Assembly: GCF_004379255.2 (NCBI RefSeq)
Contig: NC_056035.1
Span: 39,312,773-39,376,772 of the forward strand
From: Salvia splendens
Lineage: Eukaryota; Streptophyta; Magnoliopsida; Lamiales; Lamiaceae
Direction: 5' to 3'
Length of the DNA stretch: 64,000 nt
The notes below the pieces were generated by a model, which saw nothing but the letters and a program-made list of their open reading frames with translations, was not told where the DNA came from and ran no database searches. Positions 46,437 through 57,028 of the stretch are shown one piece after another; positions within the stretch are counted from its first letter, which is position 1, and every line of letters begins with the position of its first letter. Both the position numbers and the translations under genes were made by a program.

Positions 46437-46863
46437 GGCAAATAGCATAATAAAACCACGAAATTTGATCAAGTTATAGTCTATCCTATAACTTTAAAAA
46501 TGACCGATTAAATCCTAACCTTGAAGATTTTTTGAATTGTTCCATAGATTTGAATTTGGAGGAAAATTGAGCGTGACATGGACGCCTAGAACATGATTTT
46601 AGCCCTATCAAATCACAACTTTATCAATCAGGCTTAGTAAAAAAAATTTGTAAAAGACATAAATCTAGAGTGGAATGACGTCATCTAATAATTTATACCA
46701 CATCATATGTTCTCGGCGTCCATGTCACGCTCAACTTTCCGCAAATTCAAATCCATGGAATAATTTAGAAAATCTTCAATGTTATAATTTAATCAACCAT
46801 TTTTTAAATTTATGGGATAGACCATAATTTGACTAAATTTTATGATTTTTTTTTCTTTTTGCC
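46437..46863. mobile_element. MITE with long inverted termini
   Basis: The left half (GGCAAATAGCATAATAAAAC, then AAATTTGATCAAGTTATAG and TCTATCC) is repeated in inverse at the right (GGATAGACCATAATTTGACT, ending TTTTTGCC). Matching inner blocks GAGCGTGACATGGACGCC and GGCGTCCATGTCACGCTC confirm a near-full palindrome of 427 bp. The target duplication is unclear; Mutator-like by structure. Confidence 0.65.
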
Positions 46864-49680
46864 ATATATTATATTAATTGCAAAAATTTTAATGGTTAAT
46901 TAATTAATCCGTTTATTTAACGTAGGTTTGGCAAAATTATGCATGATTTACCTTGAGTGATATGTTAAATTTATAAAGTATAGAATTGATTATTTGAAAT
47001 GTAATATGATCAAATAAAATATAATTAATTAATCCATCAAAATAAATAATAAAGTAAGTCGATTTTTTTTTCAGTCTATCATGTAATGTTATATTAAACG
47101 CCATAAATTTTGGGTGACAATGATACATGACCTATTTTTAGTAGAGTTGCAACACTATTACTAACAAATTAATTAATAATTATAACCATGACAAATTCGT
47201 ATTTAGCAAAAGTGTGTGAATATAGGCATTAAGCTAGAGATAGGTTAAAGTCTAAACCTCATTAATACCTTTGAAAATTGCAATAAATCAAAATTAATTA
47301 CACGTTAACTAAGAGCTAGAGTTGTCGAAGTTCAAGCTCCTATATATATTTGAAATGTTTACGCGCTTTACAATTATATTCAATAAAAGCTAAAGTATAA
47401 AATAACTAAAGAAAAAATATAGTACGAAAATTAGATCTAATATGAGTGCACGTATGGCAAACGGTGTGATACTATAATACTGCATTTTTTAGGAAAATAA
47501 AATACAATAATCTATTATTCCCTTTGCCATGACTACTTTAAAACATGCTTATTTTATAATATCAACCAGTTGTACTATCAAAAATTTCATTATTCCCCTA
47601 TTAAATTTGCTATACAAATACGGAGTAGTGTATTAATTACAGTAACCCTATATATGTTGAGTTCGTGTAGCTATGCCCCTGTGCACGTGCACAATTTAAC
47701 ATGATTTGCCTAAATACATGCCTACCACGTAAAAATGATAATAAAATGGATTTATTTATTTTAGATAAAGGTAAAAATAATTTGTTTATTTTTTGAAATT
47801 AAAGGTTATATCTCATAATATAAGTGGGGCAACATTTAAACCCCTAGCTGCTAATTAATATTTAATAGTAGTAGTGTAGTACTTCTTTAATCTCATAAAA
47901 ACTTGCAGAAATCTTGATTCTTGCATGCGAGTTTAATAATTCTAATAGTGTTCGTATAATTAATAGAAACGTTCGATTTTAGCATTGGTTTTATTGTAAG
48001 TGGAGAAAAAAATCCAACATTATAGCCTTATAGGTATTGTGTGACGTGTGTTATAAAAACATGATTGTAAATAAAAGTATTATCGGAACAATTTGTGGTG
48101 GTATAACATGCAACGGAAATAGAGAAATCTAAATATGCATAGTATTTTTAGGATGGGTGGAAAAAAGGTGTGTATGTTTCTATGTGATAGTGTATACCTA
48201 CATCACGAAATTGATAGGAATAACTATACATTCGTCATAATTGTATTACACTAGTGATTAATCTATCATAATTATGAATTAATAAGTCATAACTGAAAGT
48301 TAATGAACTTTAATTGAAATAAGAAATAAAGTAATTGTTGGGGTTTGCAGTGGAATAATAAATAAATCATAGTTCTTATCTATTTAACATATTATCTACA
48401 CTAAATCTACTCACACAATTAACATCTATTCACACAATTAACACACGAAGCATACATGTAATTTGAATTAAACATGCTTATAGATTAAATGAAACCCTAA
48501 GCATGCATACTACGGAGAGAATTAATGCCTTATGATTCTAAAAAGAATCGAAAATTGCTGGCTCCTTTTTCACGTGTAAATATTCAATACTAGACCATGG
48601 ATATCACATATCTTTTGAATTTAATCCAGGCCAAAATAGAATGTTATTACCCGCAGCGCAACTACAACAACATTGACTGTCAATCCCAATCCAAAATTAT
48701 AAGTAATCCCACACTTGAGATATAAATGTTCATTAATTAATTGAAGTCTGTTATTGACTTAATAAATTAATAAATTAATGCAGTATCTTATTTACTCCAA
48801 AGGTGAACTTAACAAGAAATTCTTATTTATTATTTGTGGAATAAAATTCCAACTAGATAGGTTCTGAATAATTAAATTTTATTTTAAGCACATATTGAGG
48901 AAATTATCAAACCAGGCTCACTGGAGCGCGATTCAACATAATAGCAATTCTAACACCGCTAGACCCTAATCACCATAACCCAAAATATCAGGATTCTTGG
49001 ATTACGAAAAAACCTCACCTTTTGATAAATCAAAGTAATACATAATCAATATCATTTGCTCAATGCTAAATATATTGATTAAGAAAGGTTTAATTAACGA
49101 GACCTTACGTTTTTCAGTACATAGCATAAAAGACATGTTTCACTATTAGATCATTTCATTGCTATAACACACAAGTGTAGTTTGATTTCGTTAAGGTTTG
49201 GAAATATACGGACTGACGATTCAACATTTTACAATAGGTAGTCGCCTATCTAGGTTGTGAAATACTGCTTTTATTTAAAGATATGGATGTAGAATACTTT
49301 TATCTTGATTGTGGTCGAAAATATTGATTACTTCCACTAATTAGTTTTATTTGGTAACTATACAAATTTATTTTTAATATTTGGTGTTTATGACTTTATT
49401 ATATTATTTATTCAATTTATATATACTTCATCGGCCTCATTTGATATATTTATATTTTTGAATGACGTGAGATTTTATAAAGAGTTGTTATGTGAAGTAA
49501 AAGAGAAAATTTTAATTAAATATTTTAATAAGAAAAGAGAAGAAAATGGTTAAACATAAAAAGTTGATATTTTACGATAAACTTAGAAAAGGGTTTAGTA
49601 TAAAAAGTTAATATTTTAGTGAGATAGATGAAGTATTTATTTGTTCATTGTTAAAACGTTGCAATCAATGTCTGCGGTTA
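46864..49680. other. AT-rich intergenic DNA, no gene seen
   Basis: Nearly 2.8 kb without a supported gene, RNA or bounded element. Only short AT-biased open frames occur. Confidence 0.55.
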
Positions 49681-49683
49681 TTA

Positions 49684-51599
49684 GGCCACTGCAACGCATC
49701 TCGTGGGTGGCTCGTATCTCGTCCCGCCGAGACGAGACGACGGAGAGACGCGTTGCAGCGCCCCGTCTCATCCCGGTTTCGCCGAGAAGCCCGTCTCACC
49801 AAGACACCTCGCGGGCTGTCTCGCCATGCGCTTGCGCGACGTGGCGCGCTCCGGCACCATGCGTGACGCCCACTCGCTGGCCCGCGAGTGAGCTTTGTCA
49901 TGCTGCCGCAATAAATCATTTTTTTAAAATTTGAATTTAATTTTAAAATATAAAAAATCGAAAACGGTAATATTACCATTTTTCGATTGTTTTCCTTTAT
50001 TTTTTATTTTTTTACTCTATAAATACTCATATTTCATCCCCATTTCACACACAAATACACACCAAATCCTCCAAATCATCTCCATTTCCTCTCCAATTTT
50101 CATCTAACCTCTCATCACAAAATGTCCGGCGATGGAAATTCTGGCTGTGGCGGCTCCGGCGGGTTTGACATCAACGCGTTTGGCGACTGGGGGGGCATGT
50201 ACAACGTGTTGGGTGGTTCCGGTTCCGGTTCGTCTACGCCGGGCACCCAGGGCTCGTCGACGCCGGGGGGGTACCAACGAGCCCATTTTGATGTGGATGC
50301 ATACACTCGTCCCTCCGCCCCGAGGTATTCGCAGGGATTATTCCAAATTCGGGAGGATTATCCGGATGAACTCCATTCGGAAGGAGGACGAGGCGGTGGA
50401 AGCTCCAGGGCATTCGACGTCGTGGAGGAAGAGGCGGAGGCGGCCGAGGAGGATGAGGATGTAGGCCGGCATCCGTACAGCCGCAAGGACACGATGGCGG
50501 TGTACAACGCCTGGATCAGCGTCTCGTACGATCCCATTATCGGGAATCAACAATCTCGGAAGTGCTTCTGGGAAAAGGTCACTGAGGCCTACAACGAGAT
50601 CAAGCCAAGAGGCTCCCGCCGCCGCACATTGAAGATGCTCCGCGCTCACTTTGACCGAGTCGACAGGGAGGTCAAAAAATACTGCGGCATCTACAAGAAC
50701 GAAGCGGCTCATTACCAAAGCGGAGCCACGGGAGCCGACATTATGAGATCGGCTTTGCGAGTCTACTTTAACGACACCGGTAAAGAATTCAGACATGTCG
50801 ATGTCTGGGAGGCCGTCAAAGACGAGGAAAGGTGGGCCGGTGGTGTGCGGTCCAGCTCGGGCTCGACCTCGAAGCTCACGAAGCACACGGCGGGTGGCCA
50901 ATACTCGTCTAGTGGGGGCGGTTCGGGCAGCGCCGCACAAGAGGCTGCCTCGCAGGAGGTTGAGGGCATGACAGACGATGTCGGGGGGTCCTCCCGTGTG
51001 CGCCGTCGGCCGCAAGGGACCAAGGCGGCGAATGCGGCTAGAGGGAGGAAGGGCCGAGGCGAATCAAGCCAGGCGGGCTTGGGCTCGAACACCCTATTGT
51101 CCATGTACTTGACCGCCACGATGGCGGACACTTCCCGCATGACGCCTCCACAATACCAAGCTCATCTTGCCGAAATTGAGTATATGACAAGACAAATTGG
51201 TATTCCGCCTCCAGGTAGCTTGAGTGCACCGCCACCGCCTTCGGGAGATTATTCGCCGACGGAGTAGTTTTTTTAATTTCTATAAAATTGTATTTTAAAT
51301 TATGTTTTTTTAATTTATTTTGCCACGAATTTAATTATGTATTTTTTTAGGATTTTAAGTTGTATTTTTATTTTATTTAATGAAGTGTGTTTTTTATTAT
51401 ATGAATTTGTTGGAAAAAAGTAAAAAATGAAATTGAATGAATAGTCAGTTAAGAGATGGTTAAGAGACGAATAAGAGATGGAGGGTTGCAGGTTTTGTCT
51501 CTTAGTTAAGAGATTGAGTTAAAAGTACAGTGGGGTCCATGAATCGTTAAGGGATGAGACGGTTAAGAGACGGATAAGAGATAGCATTGCGGATGACCC
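49684..51599 (+). mobile_element. PIF/Harbinger element carrying only the Myb-like ORF
   Basis: Left terminus GGCCACTGCAACGC after TTA, right terminus complement GGGTCATCCGCAATGC before TTG, so an imperfect 3-bp duplication. It encodes one ORF (50122-51267) and has no transposase. The non-coding ends recur in 574-1194 (both ends), 15733-16030 (3' end) and 63170-64000 (5' end), so one family has at least four copies here. Confidence 0.75.
50122..51267 (+). CDS. PIF/Harbinger ORF1: Myb/SANT-like DNA-binding protein
   Basis: 381 residues in one exon. The N-terminus is Gly/Ser-rich, then comes an acidic stretch (residues about 100-115). Residues about 118-240 form a Myb/SANT-like trihelix region (YSRKDTMAVYNAWISVSYDP, CFWEKVTEAYNEIKP, RTLKMLRAHFDRVDREVKK, FRHVDVWEAVKDEERW), followed by a basic Ser/Gly linker and a C-terminal AEIEYMTRQIGIPPP segment. 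Databases often label such proteins glutathione S-transferase T3-like, but no GST fold is visible. In PIF/Harbinger elements this protein binds the termini and helps bring in the transposase. The frame is intact with a good ATG, and the TE leader upstream has a TATA-like TATAAATA about 100 bases before it. Confidence 0.85.
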   Translation: MSGDGNSGCGGSGGFDINAFGDWGGMYNVLGGSGSGSSTPGTQGSSTPGGYQRAHFDVDAYTRPSAPRYSQGLFQIREDYPDELHSEGGRGGGSSRAFDVVEEEAEAAEEDEDVGRHPYSRKDTMAVYNAWISVSYDPIIGNQQSRKCFWEKVTEAYNEIKPRGSRRRTLKMLRAHFDRVDREVKKYCGIYKNEAAHYQSGATGADIMRSALRVYFNDTGKEFRHVDVWEAVKDEERWAGGVRSSSGSTSKLTKHTAGGQYSSSGGGSGSAAQEAASQEVEGMTDDVGGSSRVRRRPQGTKAANAARGRKGRGESSQAGLGSNTLLSMYLTATMADTSRMTPPQYQAHLAEIEYMTRQIGIPPPGSLSAPPPPSGDYSPTE

Positions 51600-54055
51600 T
51601 TGTTTATTGCTTAAATTCTGACCCTCAAATTAACATAACTCAAATCAATCAAATCATTTGAGAAACATTTTTATAGAGGAAACCATACCATATAAAAAAG
51701 GAAAAAAAGCTATAAGAGCATAGTATCTCCTAAAAAATACTAGATGATCTTTTTTAAATGGCAAGTAATTTTATATAGTTTTATTTTGTGTGTTAAGGGG
51801 TGAGACTAAAGTAAGAAAGATGAAATAAAGTAAAAATAAATGTGTTTTCATTTTAAGTAATGTGTCATCTTGATTGGGACAAATCAAAGTTGGTCATCTT
51901 TAGTGGAACAGAGGGAGTACTAGAATATAGTAAATGCAAATAAATATACTCCATTCTTTCTTTTTGGCATGCGATTTCAAAAAAATCAATATTTATTGAA
52001 TTTAGTTGAGAGAATAAAGTGCTCCCTCCGTCCCAAGAAAGATGACCCTTTCTTGGGACGGCACGAGATTTTATGCATGTTAATTTTAAAGTGTTTGAAA
52101 AAGGAGAGAGAAAGTTGTTGGATGTTAAAAGTAGGAGAGATGAATAAAGTAAGAGAGATAAGAGGTTGTTGATGTTTAAAAGTAGGAGAGATGTAAAAAA
52201 GTAAGAAAGATAAATATGTGTTGGGTGTTTAAAAGTAGGAGAGATGAATAAAGTAAGAAACAGAAAATATAATTGAATATTTTAAATATTTCCTAAATAA
52301 GAAAGGGGTCATCTTGATTGGGACGGATATAAAAGAAAAGTGAGTCATCTTCAGTGGGACAAAAAGAGTAGTAAATAGGAGATAAAGTAGGAGAAATAAA
52401 AAGAGGGTAAAGTAAGAGAAGATTATATGTTTTATTTTAGCTAAAAATAAAAATCAATCATTTTAATAGGACAAGTGGACAACCAAAAAAGATTGATTCA
52501 AAAAGAAAAATCAATCACTTGGGTTGGGTGAACCCGACGAAGTATTTATAGTAATATATCTATCAAATAAATCACAATTAATTAATGCATTAAAATAAAC
52601 AATAGATCAACTTAATTTTTTTTTTATCAATCTATCCTATCACACAAATTGAACACCATAAATTATGGGAGACAATGATACATGACCTCATTAATAGCCT
52701 TGAAAATAGCAACAAATATTAATTATACGTTAACTATGAGCTAGAGTTATCGATCTTCAAGGCCCTCCTTACTTAAAATGATTAAATGGCTGAAACTATA
52801 ATTTAACTTGCTGTCTAATAGACATGTCCCCCCCCCCCCAAAAAAAAAGTGCGATAAATTAATGAAAGAAAAAAAAATTAAAATAAGATTATACTTAGAT
52901 GATAGATATGCAAGTAACCCTATTGTGTAGTGTTTAATTTTTGACTAACCAATACATCCACCGGAAATAGTGAATAAAGCATTTTACATACCTTCACCTT
53001 CATATCATTAGCAATTTGGATTTGAGTTAGTATACTATCCACTTCTTTTTTTTACCTATAAACTTCCAATTTATCTAAATTTTTTATTCCCTCCATCCCA
53101 TATTTATGAAAAGAAGGTAGTAGTATAAATTATTATATAAAAGCCTTTATTATAGTTTGAATCCTTTAAAATGTTAAATACTATATTTTAGACAAGGGAT
53201 TCAAAAAATTTGTCAACTGTACTCCACCTATGCTCTGATTTGGCTGGAATTGCCCATCGAAGGAAATTAGAAAAACTTAAAGTTTATATAATTAGATTCA
53301 AAATATAAAGTTAAAAAAAATTCAAAATTCATGTATTTAGATTCAAAATATAGAGTTTGGGGAAAAAATCAGAAAATGTTGAAAATTTGCGTGTTTACGG
53401 ACTAATAACTCATTCAAATATTATAAGAAACATCCATTCGCGATTGCATTAAAAATTGAAAATATTTGATTATATGATAAATTAAAATAGTATTCATGTA
53501 GGCTCCAAACCTAGCCTTTTATAGATAGATTGAAAAATTTTTAAAAATACTACACGATTTTATTATTTTATAGTTTAAAACAACATTTATGTAATTTTGT
53601 TCCAAAACTAGTCATTATTGTTTTGGAATTCAGATATAATTCATTCATAATTGCATTAAAAATTGAAAAAATTTACATAATTATAATATTTTATGAATTA
53701 TAATAATTTATTCGAAAACTAGCTTTTTATATATATGAAGAATAAATATAGTGAAGATTTTAAAAATCATATCAATGAAAAATATCCTAAAATATAGAAG
53801 AGTCAAATTAGTAATGGTGTAAAAAATTAATTATAGAAGGTTAAAAATTGAGAGGTATACAATTACGTATATTTATGTTTTCTCAAAATTTTAATACTAT
53901 ATCATATAGTGGATATTAGTTGCAGTTATATTTGAAGATATGATTATAGTAAAGAGACACGATATCCCTCGTCTTTCTCGTACGAAAAAACAGATTTTGT
54001 GAATCTAGGGTTTTTGATCTGTGTTGATTCCGGAATTTGTTGGTTGTATAATTAA
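51600..54055. other. Intergenic DNA with decayed Stowaway-type MITEs
   Basis: About 51724-51917 ends in GAGGGAG next to TA and looks like a drifted Stowaway copy. About 52022-52375 begins CTCCCTCCGTCCCAAGAAAG and contains repeated AAAAGTAGGAGAGATGAATA-like units and GTCATCTTGATTGGGACG, another such element. A C-run followed by an A-run lies at about 52830-52848. The remainder is AT-rich with no gene. Confidence 0.5.
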
Positions 54056-55317
54056 ATGGAAAAAAGGATATTGACGGCTGGGCCGGAGAGAAAGAGAGCA
54101 CGAGCGGCGCCGGAGAATGCTGAGGCGGAGGAACCAACACTGGAATCGGACATTCTTTCAAGAGTAAGAAAAGCCCTATCATTTTGATCATTCGTTTCTT
54201 AGGTTTTCAGGGTGTTATTATGATTTTTTTTTTTTAAAGATACTCCCTCCGTCCCATTAGAAATGAAACACTTGCTTTTCACCCTATGAAGTAAGAGAGA
54301 TAAAAAAAAGTAATTGAAGTATTGTTAATGGAGAATGAGCGAAAAGATATTCTAAATTTAGAAAATTCATATTCTTGTTGGATAGAAAAAATGCATATTT
54401 TCTGTGAGACAGAGAGAGTTAGTTATTGTATATTGGAGTTAACATGTAGATATAGGTTGTGATTGGTTGCATGAATCTCAATTCTTATCTAGCATCTATC
54501 TTTGTTATTAGAGCTTTCAAGCTACTCTTCAACTTCATATGGAGATTCTTTAAGCACTCAAACGTCTCCGATGAAATGCCTCAATTCTGTTGAAGATGAT
54601 ACGAATTCTCTACTTAAATGCATCAATTATGATGATCAAGATGATATGAATTCTCTACTTAAATTGCCATCCCCGGTGAAATGCATCAATTCTGATGAAG
54701 ATGATATGGATTGTATGTTTAAAACGCCATCCCCGGTGAAATGCACCGATCCTACTACACCTTCGTCTCATCCTATTCGAATATTGCCAAGAAAACTTGT
54801 TATAGTACCGAGCAAACGAAAGCCTCTTCCAGTCATTGTACAATCTGTAAGCATAACTGGTCCTGTGAAATTTAAATCTTAGATTTTCCCTTTTTCTTGC
54901 TGACTGTTTGTTTGCACAGCAGATTCAAGATTGGCATCCATGGAGATGATGCGCAGGAAACTGCTTGCAGGCCTACAAAACAGGACTTGATTCACAACCT
55001 ATATATTGCTGATACAAGTAAGTTGCTACTAAAAAACTCAAGGCTAAACATATTTATTACTACTACTGCAACAGACAACAGACAACAGACGAGGTCGAGG
55101 TCGAGGAGCAGCTCAAATTGCTGCAAGGACTTGCTTCAGAGTGGATTTATGAGAAGCTTGAGTCGAGTGGGGATTCACTCATAGGGTACATGACTCTCCC
55201 AATCTCATAATAGATTGTTGATTTTTGAGTTTTGTCTCAACCTATTCTTTCTCTTGCAGTCTCAACAGGATCTTGAGCCCAGAAGCCATGCATAGGAGGC
55301 TGTCCGAGGCGATATGA
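54056..55317 (+). CDS. Reduced gene ending in a CDT1-like winged-helix tail
   Basis: Exon 1 from ATG 54056 (MEKRILTAGPERKRARAAP) to about 54163, donor GTAAGA. Exon 2 from about 54512 encodes Ser/Asp-rich repeats (SPMKCLNSVEDDTNSLL, KCINYDDQDDMNSLLK, SPVKCINSDEDDMD). Exon 3 at about 54919-55018 and exon 4 from about 55109 to 55178 join as KQDLIHNLY..EVEVEEQLKLLQGLASEWIYEKLESSGDSL; the last exon ends at TGA about 55315 (LSPEAMHRRLSEAI). This matches the C-terminal winged helix of the plant replication-licensing factor CDT1 (VEEQL..L..L.PEWI.EKL.SSGD, then SPE..R.RL.EA). The geminin-binding middle is absent, and I cannot join exons 2 and 3 in frame. It is a shortened paralogue or a pseudogene. 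Confidence 0.4.
54243..54418. mobile_element. Stowaway-type MITE in the first intron of the CDT1-like gene
   Basis: Starts CTCCCTCCGTCCCATTAG after TA (54241-54242) and ends in a degenerate GAGACAGAGAGAGT next to TA. It lies between exons 1 and 2 of the gene at 54056. Confidence 0.65.
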
Positions 55318-56244
55318 AACTATGCAGATCTTTGTTGTATTCCACCCTCGTTTCATCTTATCATGCTTAATACAGACTACTTTTCAATATGCATAAATTT
55401 ATTCAACTTATTTGAGTATTTTTATAGGAGCAAAATATAGCACAACATGATCATATATTATGTATGTTAATGTTGAAATTTGGATATCAATAACATGGCT
55501 CAAATTATTGGATGAAATTTTTGTACCAAGTTTGAATAGTTTTTGCTGACAGCAATATGTTATAGTATTTTTCACTTGGAGAGTGGTAGTATTATATTGG
55601 CGTTTTTGGTATTGCTGATGTGAATTCTATTTTTAATTGCGACAATGCTTGTCTATGAAATTCTATTTTTGTCTATGAACTTATATATTTGATAATAAAT
55701 CTATATATGCTTAGTGATTAATTACTAGTACTATTTATTTCGTCTATGATTAGCTCTAGTAACTTGATAAGTGTCTTTTTTTTTCCTGCCGCTTCTTGAA
55801 TAATAAATATGGCTTAAAGTGATAGTAGTTGCTTAATTTTGTGCCATAAATATATAAGACTTGGTACCAGATCATTTCATTGATTAATTTTATGAGTACT
55901 AGCCTAACACATCTACTATGCACAACTCTTTAATTTATTTTAAGTTTATAAAAAACTAAACAATATTTACCGAGCAACAAAAATCACCGAGAATTTTGCG
56001 AGCATTTGACGAGCAACATTGGAAGTCAAACATCTAACATGTTTGAACTTTTTAGACTTAAAATACCTTCCATTATTTTAGATTTTTTTTAAACTTTTTA
56101 GACTTAAAATACCTTTCATTAAATTTAATTGCAAAACCCAAACCCAAACCCAAACCCAAACCCAAACCCAAACCCGTAGGGGAACCGAGCTTGCAAGCCC
56201 AAGTTGTGTGAATTGTGAAAATCCAAACCCCTCTCAAACCTAAC
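55318..56244. other. Intergenic DNA with an (AAACCC)n run
   Basis: AT-rich, no gene. An AAACCC hexamer repeats about seven times at 56132-56175. Plant telomeres are AAACCCT, so this is a near-telomeric variant and not a true telomere tract. Confidence 0.6.
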
Positions 56245-56962
56245 TAGGGATGTCAATGCAGCCCGCAATTCGTGGGCTGGCCTGAATAACCCGCCAAATT
56301 TATAGGGTTATGGTTGAAAATTTCTAGCTCGATAAAATTACAACTTGATTAGCCCGCACCCGATTAACCAGCAACCCGTTAGGGTCAGACTCGAAAACCC
56401 GATAAAATTTCTATTGTTTTATTTGTTTGACTACTAATTGGACAATTTCATTGATTATTTTTATAATATAGATAACTAAAAAAATAACATTCAATTTTAT
56501 ACTAAATATATACATTATATATTAAAATTTTATTAATATAATAGTAAATAAATAAATTAGAAACTTCTAATTCATTAATAAATATTTAAATTTGTAAAAC
56601 ATGTTTTAAAACATGCTTTAAAATATTTAATTTTATGTTTTATTTTACACAAATCTCAAATATTAGTATTTGACCATGTTTGTGTTTGAGTTTAAGTATA
56701 TGTCTCAAATTTATCATAATTAAATATTTATATTTTATAATATAACTAATTTTCGTCATTATTTATTGGATTAATCGCATGTTAATTTTATCGGTAGCAA
56801 CCCGATTAACCCGTTGGGCTAGCCCGAAACCCGAGCGTTTAGGGTTAAGGTTGAACTTTCCTAACCCGAAAAATCTGAACCCAATTAGCCCGCACCCGAT
56901 TGACCCGCAACCCGAATAGGGTTGGCCCGAAACCCGGTGGGCGGGCCCGATTGACATCCCTA
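56245..56962 (-). mobile_element. hAT-type MITE, copy 2, at the helicase promoter
   Basis: Termini TAGGGATGTCAAT and ATTGACATCCCTA, with candidate flanks AACCTAAC and AACTAACA (imperfect). It is the same family as 8310-9017 and in opposite orientation, with shared sub-terminal blocks such as GGTTGCTACCGATAA. Its right end is 66 bases from the ATG at 57029. Confidence 0.8.
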
Positions 56963-56997
56963 AACTAACACAACTCGATCAAAGGAAATCCCCAATT

Positions 56998-57006
56998 ATG
57001 GCGTAG
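56998..57006 (+). promoter_or_regulatory. Minimal upstream ORF (ATG GCG TAG)
   Basis: A two-codon ORF ends 22 bases before the helicase start codon. If the transcript includes it, it could lower translation of the main frame. Transcript start is not known. Confidence 0.45.
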
Positions 57007-57028
57007 AAAATTGATTACAGTTCAAAAA

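Noticed and set aside
49960..49980. TAATATTAC inside GGTAATATTACC, identical to the geminivirus origin nonanucleotide
   Set aside because: It sits in an AT-rich Harbinger leader without a GC-rich stem, iterons or any Rep-like frame, and the related element at 63,460 has GGTAACATTACC in its place. A chance palindrome.
50338..51140. Minus-strand frames of 225 and 125 residues
   Set aside because: Shadows of the Harbinger ORF1 coding strand; no independent motif.
56132..56175. Interstitial telomere tract
   Set aside because: Repeat unit is AAACCC, not AAACCCT, and only about seven copies long.
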